Below are positions 36,573 to 44,410 of a stretch of DNA of 64,000 nucleotides, in pieces. Every line of letters begins with the position of its first letter. Positions within the stretch are counted from its first letter, which is position 1. The notes beneath the pieces were generated by a model, which did not search any database, was not told the origin of the DNA, and worked only from the letters and a program-made list of their open reading frames with translations. Position numbers and translations under genes: made by a program. The stretch is taken from NCBI GenBank assembly GCA_023663705.1, contig JAMPGY010000014.1:1-64000 (forward strand), in the 5' to 3' direction. This stretch comes from Clostridium sp. (GTDB lineage: Bacteria > Bacteroidota > Bacteroidia > Bacteroidales > Bacteroidaceae).

Positions 36573-38093
36573 TCAAGCCACCTTCTCCAGACGCTTCATC
36601 ATCACAATCATGAAAAGAGCTGACAGCAGGCAAAGCACGATGAAGATGCTCCACACAGCCACCAAAGGCAAATCGCCCCAAAAAGCCGATCCGACCTCAG
36701 TGAGCTTATTACCGGCAGCTGTGGCCACAAACCATCCGCCCATCATCATACCTCTCATCTTGGGAGGAGCCACTTTAGACACGAAGCTGATACCCATCGG
36801 ACTGAGCAGCAGTTCACCGAATGTGAGTACCAGATAAGTGGAGATCAACCATTCAGGCGATACGAACGTGGCCGTACCGGCCTTGATGGCAGCCTGCTGC
36901 TCCACGGGCGTAGGCAACCCCATTGATCCAAAAGCCATCACGGCAAAGCCCACAGCAGCAATAATCATACCGTAGCAAATCTTGCGCGGTGTGGAGGGTT
37001 CCTTGCCCGTGCGAGCCAACCAACCGAACACAGCCATCGACACCGGAGTCAAAGCCACCACATAGAACGGATTGAATTGCTGAAAGATGGGGGCATCCAC
37101 CTTCGTGCTCTCTGGCAATGTAAAGTATTGATAACCCAAGAAAGCCAGACCGGCTATCACAACTACCAGCGATGCAACTTTCTTTCCACCTTGGAAGTAA
37201 GAGAACAATGCATACACGATGAAGATAATGGCTACAAGATTCCACACATCAAATGCCATGCTCTCCAACCCGACTGATGACTTGGCCGTGTATTCGTTGG
37301 CAAAAAATGTCAGTGTCAATCCGTTCTGATGGAAGGCCATCCAGAAGAAAATAACCACAGCAAACACCAGTCCCAAAGCCACCACACGGGCACGCGTTTC
37401 TGCCGGTGTCAGCTGTTCTTCAGCCACAGACTGCGTCTTGTCATCCGCAGCGGCCTTGGGCGTGCATCCTTCCACATGCTTGAACGTACTCCGGAAACCG
37501 TAATAAATGAGAATGGAAAGTATCAAAGAGACGCAGGCCACGCCGAAAGCGAAATGATAGGAATCAGCCTCGCTGTAGCCCAACGAAGTCTGCGCATAAT
37601 CCATGATTTTTACCGCTGCTGTGGGAGCGAAAAGCGCACCCACATTGATGGCCATATAGAAAAGAGAGAAAGCGCTGTCGCGCTTACCGGCCAACTGCGG
37701 ACTATTGTAGAGATTGCCCACCATCACCTGCAGGTTGCCCTTGAACAAACCTGTTCCGGTGGCAATCAACCCCAAGGCACCGACCACGGCATACAGAGCC
37801 GTATCACCATTGCCAAGCGGAGCCGCCAACAACAAATAGCCCAAAAACATAACAAATATGCCTATGGTTACCATGCGACCATAACCGAACCTGTCAGCCA
37901 GCACACCACCTACAAACGGCAGAAAATAAGTAAACATCAAAAAATTGGAATAAAACTCTCCGGCCTCCGATCCCATTCCGAAATTGGCTTGCATAAACAG
38001 CACAAACACCGCCAGCATGGTATAGTAGCCGAAACGCTCACCCGTGTTGGCCAAGGCCAAGGCAAAAAGCCCTTTAGGTTGTCCTTCAAACAT
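36573..38093 (-). CDS. Proton-dependent oligopeptide (POT/PTR2) transporter
   Basis: Imports di- and tripeptides with protons. The 506-residue protein has about fourteen helices, GGVLADRFGYGRMV after helix 2 and KGNLQVMVGNLY and FSLFYMAINVGALFAP in the PTR2 signature regions. The helix-1 motif usually written ExxERFxYY is NTGERFGYY here: the ER pair and aromatic pair are kept, but the first Glu is replaced by Asn, as in some Bacteroidetes paralogues. The hydrophilic loop at about 211-235 (AAADDKTQSVAEEQLTP) is the central linker. It has its own promoter at 38127-38134. Confidence 0.92.
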   Translation of the reverse strand: MFEGQPKGLFALALANTGERFGYYTMLAVFVLFMQANFGMGSEAGEFYSNFLMFTYFLPFVGGVLADRFGYGRMVTIGIFVMFLGYLLLAAPLGNGDTALYAVVGALGLIATGTGLFKGNLQVMVGNLYNSPQLAGKRDSAFSLFYMAINVGALFAPTAAVKIMDYAQTSLGYSEADSYHFAFGVACVSLILSILIYYGFRSTFKHVEGCTPKAAADDKTQSVAEEQLTPAETRARVVALGLVFAVVIFFWMAFHQNGLTLTFFANEYTAKSSVGLESMAFDVWNLVAIIFIVYALFSYFQGGKKVASLVVVIAGLAFLGYQYFTLPESTKVDAPIFQQFNPFYVVALTPVSMAVFGWLARTGKEPSTPRKICYGMIIAAVGFAVMAFGSMGLPTPVEQQAAIKAGTATFVSPEWLISTYLVLTFGELLLSPMGISFVSKVAPPKMRGMMMGGWFVATAAGNKLTEVGSAFWGDLPLVAVWSIFIVLCLLSALFMIVMMKRLEKVA

Positions 38094-38126
38094 AGATTAA
38101 AGTTTTTAAAATTATTAATTTGCCTG

Positions 38127-38134
38127 CAAAGATA
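38127..38134 (-). promoter_or_regulatory. -7 box of the POT gene
   Basis: CAAAGATA reads TATCTTTG on the minus strand, 33 bases ahead of the start codon. Confidence 0.5.
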
Positions 38135-38292
38135 ACAATTAATGTACTAATATCGCGCTTTTTGAAGCAAAAGACAGCGAAAAGCATCCGTTCAACCCGC
38201 ACAAACGAGCATTTTTCATCGCTCCTTCCGCCAGATCAGGCAAAAAGAAAGAACAGACATACCTACAGTCATTTCATTCTTTTTAATATTCG

Positions 38293-38324
38293 TTAGGCTT
38301 TTATACGGCTTTTTCATAACTTTG
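38293..38324 (+). promoter_or_regulatory. Promoter of the SulP gene
   Basis: TTAG (38293-38296), a 20-base spacer and TAACTTTG (38317-38324) followed by CAGG, 42 bases ahead of the ATG. Confidence 0.5.
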
Positions 38325-38366
38325 CAGGCTCTTACGGGATAACATTTCAAACAATATATCAACCAA

Positions 38367-40049
38367 ATGAATCAGTTTACATTCAAGCCCAAGCTTTTCA
38401 GCGATTTAAAGGGCTATTCCAAGCAGACATTCGCCGCCGATGTCATGGCCGGCATCATTGTGGGCATCGTGGCCCTACCGCTGGCCATCGCCTTCGGTAT
38501 CGCCTCCGGAGTGACACCGGAAAAAGGTATCATCACGGCCATCGTGGCCGGACTGGCCATCTCGCTCTTCGGCGGTAGCCGCGTGCAGATAGGCGGCCCC
38601 ACGGGAGCCTTCATCGTCATTATCTACGGCATCATCCAGCAGTATGGCGAGACGGGACTGCTCATCGCCACCATCCTGGCCGGTATCTTCCTGGTATTGC
38701 TGGGCGTCTTCCATCTGGGCACCATCATTAAATATATCCCCTATCCCATCGTGGTGGGATTCACCAGCGGTATCGCCGTCACCATCTTCACCACACAGGT
38801 GAAGGATCTCTTCGGCCTGACCATCGAGCAGGTGCCGGCCGACTTCATCGAAAAGTGGATTGTCTACATCCAGCACTTTGGCACCATCGATCCGTGGTCG
38901 GCCGCCGTGGGTGTGCTGAGCGTGGCCATCATCGCCGTGTCGCCGCGCTTCTCGCGCGTGATTCCCGGCTCGCTCATCGCCATCATCGTGATGACCGTGG
39001 CCGCCTGGCTGCTGAAGCAGTATGCCGGAGTGACCACCATCGAGACCATCGGCGACCGCTTCAGCATCAACTCCCATCTGCCGGACATGACCGTGCCCAC
39101 CATCACGTGGGAATCGGTGAAGAGCCTCATCTCGCCCGCCATCACCATTGCCGTGCTGGGCGCCATTGAATCCCTGCTTTCGGCCACCGTGGCCGACGGC
39201 GTGATCGGCGACCATCACGACTCCAATCAGGAACTGGTGGGCCAAGGCATAGCCAACATCCTGTCGCCGCTCTTCGGCGGCATACCCGCCACGGGAGCCA
39301 TCGCCCGCACGATGACCAACATCAACAACGGCGGACGCACGGCCGTGGCCGGCATCATCCACGCCGTGGTGTTGCTGCTCATCTTCCTGTTCCTCATGCC
39401 GCTGGCACAGTACATCCCCATGGCCTGTCTGGCCGGCGTGCTGGTGATTGTGAGCTACAACATGAGTGGCTGGCGCACGTTCCGCGAACTGATGAAGAAC
39501 CCGAAGTCGGACGTCAGCGTGCTGCTCATCACCTTCGCCCTCACCGTCATCTTCGATCTGACCATCGCCATCGAGTTCGGCCTTGTGCTGGCCTGCCTGC
39601 TCTTCATGCGCCGCATGATGGAGACCACCCAAGTGAGCATCATCACGGACGAGATTGACCCGAACAAGGAGAGCGACATCGCGCTCCACGAGGAGCATCT
39701 CGTGATTCCCGAGGGTGTGGAGGTATACGAAATCAACGGTCCCTACTTCTTCGGCATCGCCAACAAGTTTGAGGAAGTGATGATCACCACGGAAAAGCAA
39801 CCCGTCGTGCGCGTCATCCGCATGAGAAAGGTGCCGTTCATCGACTCCACGGGCATCCACAACCTGACCAGCCTGTGCAACATGAGCCAGAAGGAAGGCA
39901 TCCACATCATCTTGTCCGGTGTGCAGCCCAAGGTGCACGCCGCCCTCGAGAAGAGCGGATTCAACGAGATACTGGGCAAGGAGAACATCTGCAGCAACAT
40001 CAACGAGGCGCTGGACACCGCACGCCGCTTCCTGCAGACAAAGGAATAA
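38367..40049 (+). CDS. SulP family anion transporter with STAS domain
   Basis: Inner-membrane transporter for an inorganic or small organic anion (sulfate, bicarbonate or similar). The 560-residue protein has a hydrophobic SLC26/SulP core (about 1-420) with GIVALPLAIAFGIASGVTPE, GGSRVQIGGPTGAF and GIANILSPLFGGIPATGAIA, then a cytosolic STAS domain (about 440-555) centred on VPFIDSTGIHNL. Length and order are normal. The gene is monocistronic between its promoter and the hairpin 40068-40114. Substrate cannot be deduced; bicarbonate uptake would suit carboxylation reactions but this is speculation. Confidence 0.92.
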   Translation: MNQFTFKPKLFSDLKGYSKQTFAADVMAGIIVGIVALPLAIAFGIASGVTPEKGIITAIVAGLAISLFGGSRVQIGGPTGAFIVIIYGIIQQYGETGLLIATILAGIFLVLLGVFHLGTIIKYIPYPIVVGFTSGIAVTIFTTQVKDLFGLTIEQVPADFIEKWIVYIQHFGTIDPWSAAVGVLSVAIIAVSPRFSRVIPGSLIAIIVMTVAAWLLKQYAGVTTIETIGDRFSINSHLPDMTVPTITWESVKSLISPAITIAVLGAIESLLSATVADGVIGDHHDSNQELVGQGIANILSPLFGGIPATGAIARTMTNINNGGRTAVAGIIHAVVLLLIFLFLMPLAQYIPMACLAGVLVIVSYNMSGWRTFRELMKNPKSDVSVLLITFALTVIFDLTIAIEFGLVLACLLFMRRMMETTQVSIITDEIDPNKESDIALHEEHLVIPEGVEVYEINGPYFFGIANKFEEVMITTEKQPVVRVIRMRKVPFIDSTGIHNLTSLCNMSQKEGIHIILSGVQPKVHAALEKSGFNEILGKENICSNINEALDTARRFLQTKE

Positions 40050-40067
40050 GCGAGGGAACACCAACCT

Positions 40068-40114
40068 GACAAACCGCCGTGGCAACTGGAATCCGTTTGC
40101 CGCGGCGGTTTGTC
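40068..40114 (+). terminator. Terminator after the SulP gene
   Basis: GACAAACCGCCGTGGCAA pairs with TTTGCCGCGGCGGTTTGTC with small mismatches around a short loop, followed by TTTGG. Confidence 0.7.
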
Positions 40115-40160
40115 TTTGGATAGTATCCGGCTCTTTATTATATAATAATCAGACAAATAT

Positions 40161-40191
40161 TTTGTCCATTGCAAAAAACTAAGTAATTTTG
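40161..40191 (+). promoter_or_regulatory. Consensus promoter ahead of the structured RNA
   Basis: TTTG (40161-40164), a 19-base spacer and TAATTTTG (40184-40191): one of the best promoter matches in the window. It predicts transcription start near 40198. Confidence 0.7.
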
Positions 40192-40198
40192 CGATGCC

Positions 40199-40382
40199 TT
40201 AAGTTGAAGGCAGACATAGTATATGCTCGAATTCTCACTCGAATTGCGACCTCGGAAACAGAACAATGAGCATGCAAATCCATACACATTCAGAGTGTGC
40301 GCCCTAAAGCGCAAACTCGTCATTGTGTATGGAAGGTTGTCGCAAACCTGAGTGAGGAATGATTGGTTTGCGCTTTCTTTAT
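40199..40382 (+). ncRNA. Structured RNA candidate, 6S-like rod with central bubble
   Basis: About 184 bases from the predicted start fold into one long interrupted hairpin: CTCACTC (40234-40240) with GAGTGAG (40350-40356), TTGCGAC (40244-40250) with GTCGCAA (40339-40345), a large bubble open mainly on the 5' side (40251-40279), CCATACACA (40280-40288) with TGTGTATGG (40324-40332), and apical GAGTGTGCGC (40293-40302) with GCGCAAACTC (40309-40318). GAAGGC near the 5' end can close with GCTTTC near 40376. A rod of about 180 nt with a central bubble is the hallmark of 6S RNA. No coding frame explains the pairing. Identity as 6S is inferred from architecture only; a long leader for the gene at 40451 is the alternative. 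Confidence 0.55.
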
Positions 40383-40450
40383 ACCCATAAGTTAGTGCTA
40401 TCCGACCAAGGGAGGAACTTATTAGTATTAACTTATAAATAATTCGAGCT

Positions 40451-41233
40451 ATGAGTAAAAGCAAATTCCTAATCGGCGCAATGTCATCATTGCTGTTCAC
40501 GTCTTGTGCTTCCATCTTCTGTGGATCAAAGGCAAAAGTAACGGTGAAAAACGATTATGTCACCACACCGGTCAATCTCTCCTACGACGGCCGGACCGAG
40601 ACTTCCGTCTTTCTCCCCTACACGATTAAAATCAAGAGGGGATTCAAACCGACAACCATCACCGCTTCCGCCAAAGGGTACGAGGATACCAGTGTGAACG
40701 TCAAGAAGAGCTTCAACAAGACGACTCTTTGGAATATTCTCTTAGGCGGTATCCCCGGTTTTGCCATAGATGCCGCGACCGGCTCCATCATGAAGCCTTC
40801 AACCAAAGAGGTTGTCATCCCCCTCAGAGAGGACAAGAGCCAGAGATTTCAAGAAGTTATCCTGCCGGAGATACAAAACAGCAAACCGGAACGGGTGTCA
40901 CGGGACAATGCCGGCGACACCTCGCTGGAACGGACCATCATCCGCTGGTATTTTGAGTCGGACCCGCAAGGGGCACGTATCTTCTGGCGCGTAATATCCA
41001 GTGTGCCCGATGAGGTGAGAAACACCAACGAGCTGTATCTCGGCACAACACCTTATGAAGACACACGTTCGTTCAACATCATCGGACTGACTGAGGAAAA
41101 TGCCCGCGACGTACAGATTGAAATCAAAATAAAGCGCAAGGGATTCATGGACCAGACCAAACGCTTCAACGTGCGCCAGGCCATCGACCAGCAGGAAATC
41201 AGTAGTTTCTTTGAACTCGTAAAAGAAGAATAA
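40451..41233 (+). CDS. Putative lipoprotein, paralogue A (shared C-terminal domain)
   Basis: Not recognised as a named family. The 260-residue protein has a lipoprotein signal (LLFTSC, Cys19), so it is likely anchored in an envelope membrane. Residues about 28-75 look like a PEGA-type beta-sandwich (VKNDYVTTPVNLSYDG, ITASAKGYED), followed by a small-residue stretch WNILLGGIPGFAIDAATG seen in other Bacteroidetes envelope lipoproteins. From residue 149 on, 112 residues are 84% identical to the end of the next gene. A gap of 15 bases separates the two genes. Upstream, the leader between the RNA candidate and the ATG is about 70 bases. Confidence 0.78.
   Translation: MSKSKFLIGAMSSLLFTSCASIFCGSKAKVTVKNDYVTTPVNLSYDGRTETSVFLPYTIKIKRGFKPTTITASAKGYEDTSVNVKKSFNKTTLWNILLGGIPGFAIDAATGSIMKPSTKEVVIPLREDKSQRFQEVILPEIQNSKPERVSRDNAGDTSLERTIIRWYFESDPQGARIFWRVISSVPDEVRNTNELYLGTTPYEDTRSFNIIGLTEENARDVQIEIKIKRKGFMDQTKRFNVRQAIDQQEISSFFELVKEE
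40895..41230 (+). repeat. Direct repeat copy 1 (C-terminal domain of paralogue A)
   Basis: This 336-base segment matches 41708-42043 codon by codon without gaps: 94 of 112 encoded residues are identical, and the stretch encoding RFNVRQAIDQQEISSFF is almost identical in DNA as well. Confidence 0.85.
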
Positions 41234-41248
41234 AAAAGACAAAGCATC

Positions 41249-42058
41249 ATGAAAACAATATCATTCAGAGTACTCATTTCCGCAGCTATCGTCACGTTGC
41301 TTCCGTTGCAAAAAACGGTTGCACAGAAGGCCATCGTGCTACCCGTAGACAATGCGAAAATCACTCTTCAGAGTTATCCGGACGGAGCAAGAGTCTACCA
41401 CAACGGCAAACTGATATGTGCATCCACACCGGCCACCGTGGAGATTCCCTACCAAGGTCTGATAGTTCCCGGTTCCAAAAAACTGGCGGAACAACGGATG
41501 AAGCGATCTGCCGAAGCCAATACCATTGAACTTACGTTCGTCAAGGACGGCTACATCACGGCCATGGAAACCATAAAGCCAACCATCACCCAGTCCGGAA
41601 AAAACAATTATCTTTTCGACTGGCCCAAAAGCGTCCTGTGCGAACTGCGTGAATCCCCCAACAACGGCAAAGACCGTTCCGTACCCAAAGGTGAGGCCAA
41701 GAAACAGGTTTCGAGGGAGAGGGCCGGCGAAACGTCTTTGGAGCGAACCATCATCCGGTGGTATTTTGAATCGGCCCCGCAAGGTGCACGTGTGTTCTGG
41801 CGCGTTGTGTCCAGTGTACCCGACGAAGTGAAGAACACCAACGAGACCTATCTGGGCACTACGCCCTACGAAGACACCCGCTCATTCAATATCGTGGGAT
41901 TGTCTTACGACAACTCGCGCGATGTGCAGATTGAAATCAAAGTGAAGCGCAAAGGATATATCGACCAGACCAAACGCTTCAACGTGCGCCAGGCCATCGA
42001 CCAGCAGGAAATCAGCAGTTTCTTTGATTTGATAAAGGAAGAGACCGAAACAGAGTAA
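41249..42058 (+). CDS. Putative secreted protein, paralogue B (shared C-terminal domain)
   Basis: Function unknown. The 269-residue protein starts with a Sec signal (AIVTLLPLQKTVAQKA) rather than a lipobox. A PEGA-like segment follows (ITLQSYPDGARVYHNGKL, TPATVEIPYQG), then a charged linker and, from residue 154, the 112-residue domain shared with paralogue A (conserved core IIRWYFES-PQGAR and TTPYEDTRSFNI). N-terminal halves of A and B do not align, so only the end has been duplicated or kept alike. It is the second gene of a two-gene unit closed by the hairpin at 42088-42120. Confidence 0.78.
   Translation: MKTISFRVLISAAIVTLLPLQKTVAQKAIVLPVDNAKITLQSYPDGARVYHNGKLICASTPATVEIPYQGLIVPGSKKLAEQRMKRSAEANTIELTFVKDGYITAMETIKPTITQSGKNNYLFDWPKSVLCELRESPNNGKDRSVPKGEAKKQVSRERAGETSLERTIIRWYFESAPQGARVFWRVVSSVPDEVKNTNETYLGTTPYEDTRSFNIVGLSYDNSRDVQIEIKVKRKGYIDQTKRFNVRQAIDQQEISSFFDLIKEETETE
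41708..42043 (+). repeat. Direct repeat copy 2 (C-terminal domain of paralogue B)
   Basis: Partner of 40895-41230, offset by 813 bases. Confidence 0.85.
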
Positions 42059-42087
42059 TCATTTACTAAGATTGTATACTAACGCAC

Positions 42088-42120
42088 AAGGGGCGGCTCT
42101 GATGCACAAAGCCGCCCCTT
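42088..42120. terminator. Bidirectional terminator between paralogue B and bcp
   Basis: A perfect 11-bp inverted repeat, AAGGGGCGGCT / AGCCGCCCCTT, around an 11-base loop between convergent genes. Confidence 0.75.
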
Positions 42121-42140
42121 GACTGTTATCGCATATACCC

Positions 42141-42593
42141 CTACAGCGCCAGCACCTGCTCCCCGTGGGTCTTGGTCTTCACTTCTTTCGGTCCGAGGAT
42201 GCGCTCCACCACACCCTCTTCGTTGAGGATAAACGTGGTGCGGAACGTGCCCATATACTTGCGGCCGCACATACTCTTCTCGCCCCATACGCCCATAGCC
42301 TCCACCAGCTGCTTGTCGGTGTCGGCAATCAGCGTGAAGGGCAGTTCGTACTTGGCGATGAACTTCTGATGGGAGGCTGCGCTGTCCACACTCACACCCA
42401 CCACTTCGTAGCCCTTCGCACGCAACGCCTCGTAGTTGTCGCGCAGACTGCAGGCCTCGGCCGTGCAGCCGGGCGTGTTGTCCTTCGGATAGAAATACAA
42501 CACCACTTTCTTTCCCTTGTAGGCACTCAGTGTCACCAGTTCGCCTTTCTCGTTCATCCCCAACACCTCGGGGGCTTTATCTCCAATGTTCAT
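42141..42593 (-). CDS. bcp: Thiol peroxidase, Bcp/PrxQ type
   Basis: Thioredoxin-dependent peroxidase that reduces hydrogen peroxide and organic peroxides. The 150-residue protein has the usual length. The peroxidatic Cys43 lies in DNTPGCTAEAC and the resolving Cys48 follows five residues later, as in the Bcp subgroup; VVGVSVDSAASHQKF and MCGRKYMGTFRTTFI are also family marks. It is last gene of the antitoxin-toxin-DUF2461-bcp run, 25 bases after DUF2461. Confidence 0.94.
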   Translation of the reverse strand: MNIGDKAPEVLGMNEKGELVTLSAYKGKKVVLYFYPKDNTPGCTAEACSLRDNYEALRAKGYEVVGVSVDSAASHQKFIAKYELPFTLIADTDKQLVEAMGVWGEKSMCGRKYMGTFRTTFILNEEGVVERILGPKEVKTKTHGEQVLAL

Positions 42594-42618
42594 TGTTCTT
42601 CTGTTTTATATCGTTAGT

Positions 42619-43287
42619 TTATTCAAAATCATCTATGGGTTCGTTCACAAAGTCGAGGAAGGGTTTCAACAGGCGGAACACACGCTCCGTCTCGTCCAGC
42701 CACCCCTCGCTGCGGAACAGGTCGTCCGGTACGCAGAAAGCCACACTGTAGTCCTTGGGGCGCAGGTACTCCGGACAGGGAAAGTCCTTGGGAAATCCCT
42801 TGGGCAACGTCTTCAGCCGCTCCATACCTATCACGGGGAAGCAGGCCCGGAAGTCCGGCTGCTCCACGATGGAGCGGAACTCGTCCAAGCGTTCCTCCAC
42901 CGTCTCGCGCACAGCCTTGAGCTGCGGCGAGGGCAGACAGTAGGAACCACCGGCCAGCATGCAGGCACCCGGCTCCAGATGGAAGTAATAGCCGCCGTGG
43001 AACGACTTCTTGCCGCGTGCGTTGATGTAAGCGCCCAGATGACGTTTGTAGGGCGACTTGTCCGGCGAGAAACGCGTGTCGCGATAGAAGCGATAGGTGC
43101 TGTCTTTCACCGTCACGTGCGCCACCGAAGGGTCGAACAGCGCAATGCGGTTGATTATCTGCTGCACGCGCGCCTCAAACTCCGCCCGTGCCTCCTCATA
43201 GCGGTCGCGGTTGTCGGCAAACCATTCGCGACTGTTGTGCACAGCCACGTCTCTTAAAAAGTCGAATATCTTGTCTACTGAATTCAT
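42619..43287 (-). CDS. DUF2461 family protein
   Basis: A 222-residue member of DUF2461 (TIGR02453-type), biochemical function unknown. Family marks are the N-terminal NSREWFADNRDRYEEAR, the central RFYRDTRFSPDKSPYK with its conserved RDxRFSxDKSPYK core, and GGYYFHLEPG near residue 108. Its start overlaps the toxin gene's stop by 4 bases, so it is probably translated in one operon with the toxin-antitoxin pair. Confidence 0.9.
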   Translation of the reverse strand: MNSVDKIFDFLRDVAVHNSREWFADNRDRYEEARAEFEARVQQIINRIALFDPSVAHVTVKDSTYRFYRDTRFSPDKSPYKRHLGAYINARGKKSFHGGYYFHLEPGACMLAGGSYCLPSPQLKAVRETVEERLDEFRSIVEQPDFRACFPVIGMERLKTLPKGFPKDFPCPEYLRPKDYSVAFCVPDDLFRSEGWLDETERVFRLLKPFLDFVNEPIDDFE

Positions 43288-43631
43288 ATTTCCTCCTCTT
43301 TCAGTTCGCCCAACAGGGCTTCTATCTCCTGCCGTCCGATGGACTCGCGCTCCGCCTTGTCATACACCGTCAGCAACGAGAGTACACCGTTCTCCTCGTC
43401 CACCTCGTAGAGGTAGGTGATGACACGCGCACCGTGACTCTTGCCCCGATGCTTGTCGGCAATGGCCATCCTCACCTTGCGCACCCCGCCGCCCAAGTCT
43501 ACGCCGGTACGGGGATTAGCCGTGAGTTCATCCAGCAGTGCTGCATAATCTCTCTTGATGGAATGATACCTCTTTCCAAGCCACTTGAGTTCACGGGCAA
43601 ATTTTTGCCCGACCTGAATTCTACAGTTCAT
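43284..43631 (-). CDS. RelE/ParE-superfamily toxin
   Basis: A 115-residue basic protein with the RelE/ParE-like layout: N-terminal helices rich in Lys and Arg (FARELKWLGKRYHSIKRDY), a middle beta strand with GGGVRKVRMAIADKHRGKSHGARVI (here the KxRxxxxxKxxGKSxGxR pattern) and closing VLSLLTVYDKAERESI. HigB/RelE-type toxins cleave ribosome-bound mRNA, but catalytic residues are variable and not certain here. It overlaps the upstream antitoxin gene by 11 bases, the classic type II arrangement. Confidence 0.82.
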   Translation of the reverse strand: MNCRIQVGQKFARELKWLGKRYHSIKRDYAALLDELTANPRTGVDLGGGVRKVRMAIADKHRGKSHGARVITYLYEVDEENGVLSLLTVYDKAERESIGRQEIEALLGELKEEEI

Positions 43632-43884
43632 TCAGCAATTCTGTTGCTGACATTAAACACCTACCCGTCCTGCGGGCCTCTCTCACCTCTGTCAGTCCCT
43701 GCCGTATGCTGTCGAGCAACTCTTCTTTTTCGATATATTCCACCTCATCTTCCTCGGCCGGAGCACAGGTTTTCACCTGCCGACTCACGTAGCGCGAGAT
43801 ACGCTTCAACACATCCACGTCTTCAATGGCAAACAGCGTGTGTACCAATTCGCCACGCAACTCATTGATTCCAATCGTATTCAT
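43621..43884 (-). CDS. Type II antitoxin partner
   Basis: An 87-residue protein directly ahead of and overlapping the toxin gene. It is acidic in the middle (CAPAEEDEVEYIEKEEL) with a helical C-terminus (TEVREARRTGRCLMSATELL) that would be expected to cover the toxin. No DNA-binding fold is obvious by eye; residues 1-30 are helical. A strong ribosome-binding site (GGAGG) lies 8 bases before the start, and a good promoter is at 43914-43943. Identification rests on position and size. Confidence 0.75.
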   Translation of the reverse strand: MNTIGINELRGELVHTLFAIEDVDVLKRISRYVSRQVKTCAPAEEDEVEYIEKEELLDSIRQGLTEVREARRTGRCLMSATELLNEL

Positions 43885-43913
43885 TATTCGTCCTCCTTGT
43901 TACTCTCTGTTTG

Positions 43914-43943
43914 CAAAGATACGTTTTTTTGATTTACCACAAA
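43914..43943 (-). promoter_or_regulatory. Promoter of the toxin-antitoxin operon
   Basis: Read on the minus strand: TTTG (43940-43943), an 18-base spacer and TATCTTTG (43914-43921), 30 bases ahead of the antitoxin start. Confidence 0.6.
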
Positions 43944-44027
43944 ACAAATCTCCCATGACAGTGATGACCGAGAAGTAATAAGGTGAACGAATACCCAATA
44001 AACAAGCCAAGTCCCGCCATAAAAAAA

Positions 44028-44081
44028 GATTGCGGAACGCGCCGCCGCAAGCCATTGGCCTGCCCTTCGCGTTCCGCAATC
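44028..44081. terminator. Strong hairpin in the 329-base gap upstream of the toxin-antitoxin operon
   Basis: A perfect 14-bp stem, GATTGCGGAACGCG / CGCGTTCCGCAATC, around a GC-rich 26-base loop. On the minus strand it is followed by T7 (44021-44027), so it can end transcription coming from the 44.2-46.9 kb unit. No gene was seen in the remainder of 43944-44213. Confidence 0.65.
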
Positions 44082-44213
44082 CCATGTTTGAAAGAAAAGG
44101 GGCGGAAAACGGGGTGAACGAACCTCACGGTCCATTCCGTCCCCCCCGACTATTATGAGGATTGTCTTTTACCCGCCACCTTTACTATTTCAATTCCACT
44201 TCAGAGAGAGGAT

Positions 44214-44390
44214 CTATTCCTCGTCGTCCCATATGGAGGAGTTCCAGCCGATGGAGCCGTCACCGTCACCGGATACCGACCATGGTTCTGCCGGTATCTC
44301 CGGATGAATATCAAACGACCCTTCCATAAATACGGTTTCCATCTCCACCTCACACATTACACAATCCGGACTTATATATTTTCTTTTCAT
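44214..44390 (-). CDS. Small 58-residue peptide gene
   Basis: A short frame from ATG 44390 to TAG 44214 beginning MKRKYISPDCVMCEVEME and ending IWDDEE. The opening K(K/R)YISP followed by an alternating hydrophobic strand and a short M-x-GS turn resembles a class of small, poorly characterised Bacteroidales peptides often found next to surface-protein genes. There is no signal peptide. It begins 20 bases after the stop of the 815-residue secreted protein on the same strand, so it is probably its operon partner. Function unknown. Confidence 0.6.
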   Translation of the reverse strand: MKRKYISPDCVMCEVEMETVFMEGSFDIHPEIPAEPWSVSGDGDGSIGWNSSIWDDEE

Positions 44391-44410
44391 GTTCTTTTTT
44401 TACCTAAATA

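Noticed and set aside
38475-40085. 536-codon minus-strand frame opposite the SulP gene
   Set aside because: Its His/Asp/Gly-rich product has no domain and lies wholly antisense to a well-marked SulP protein.
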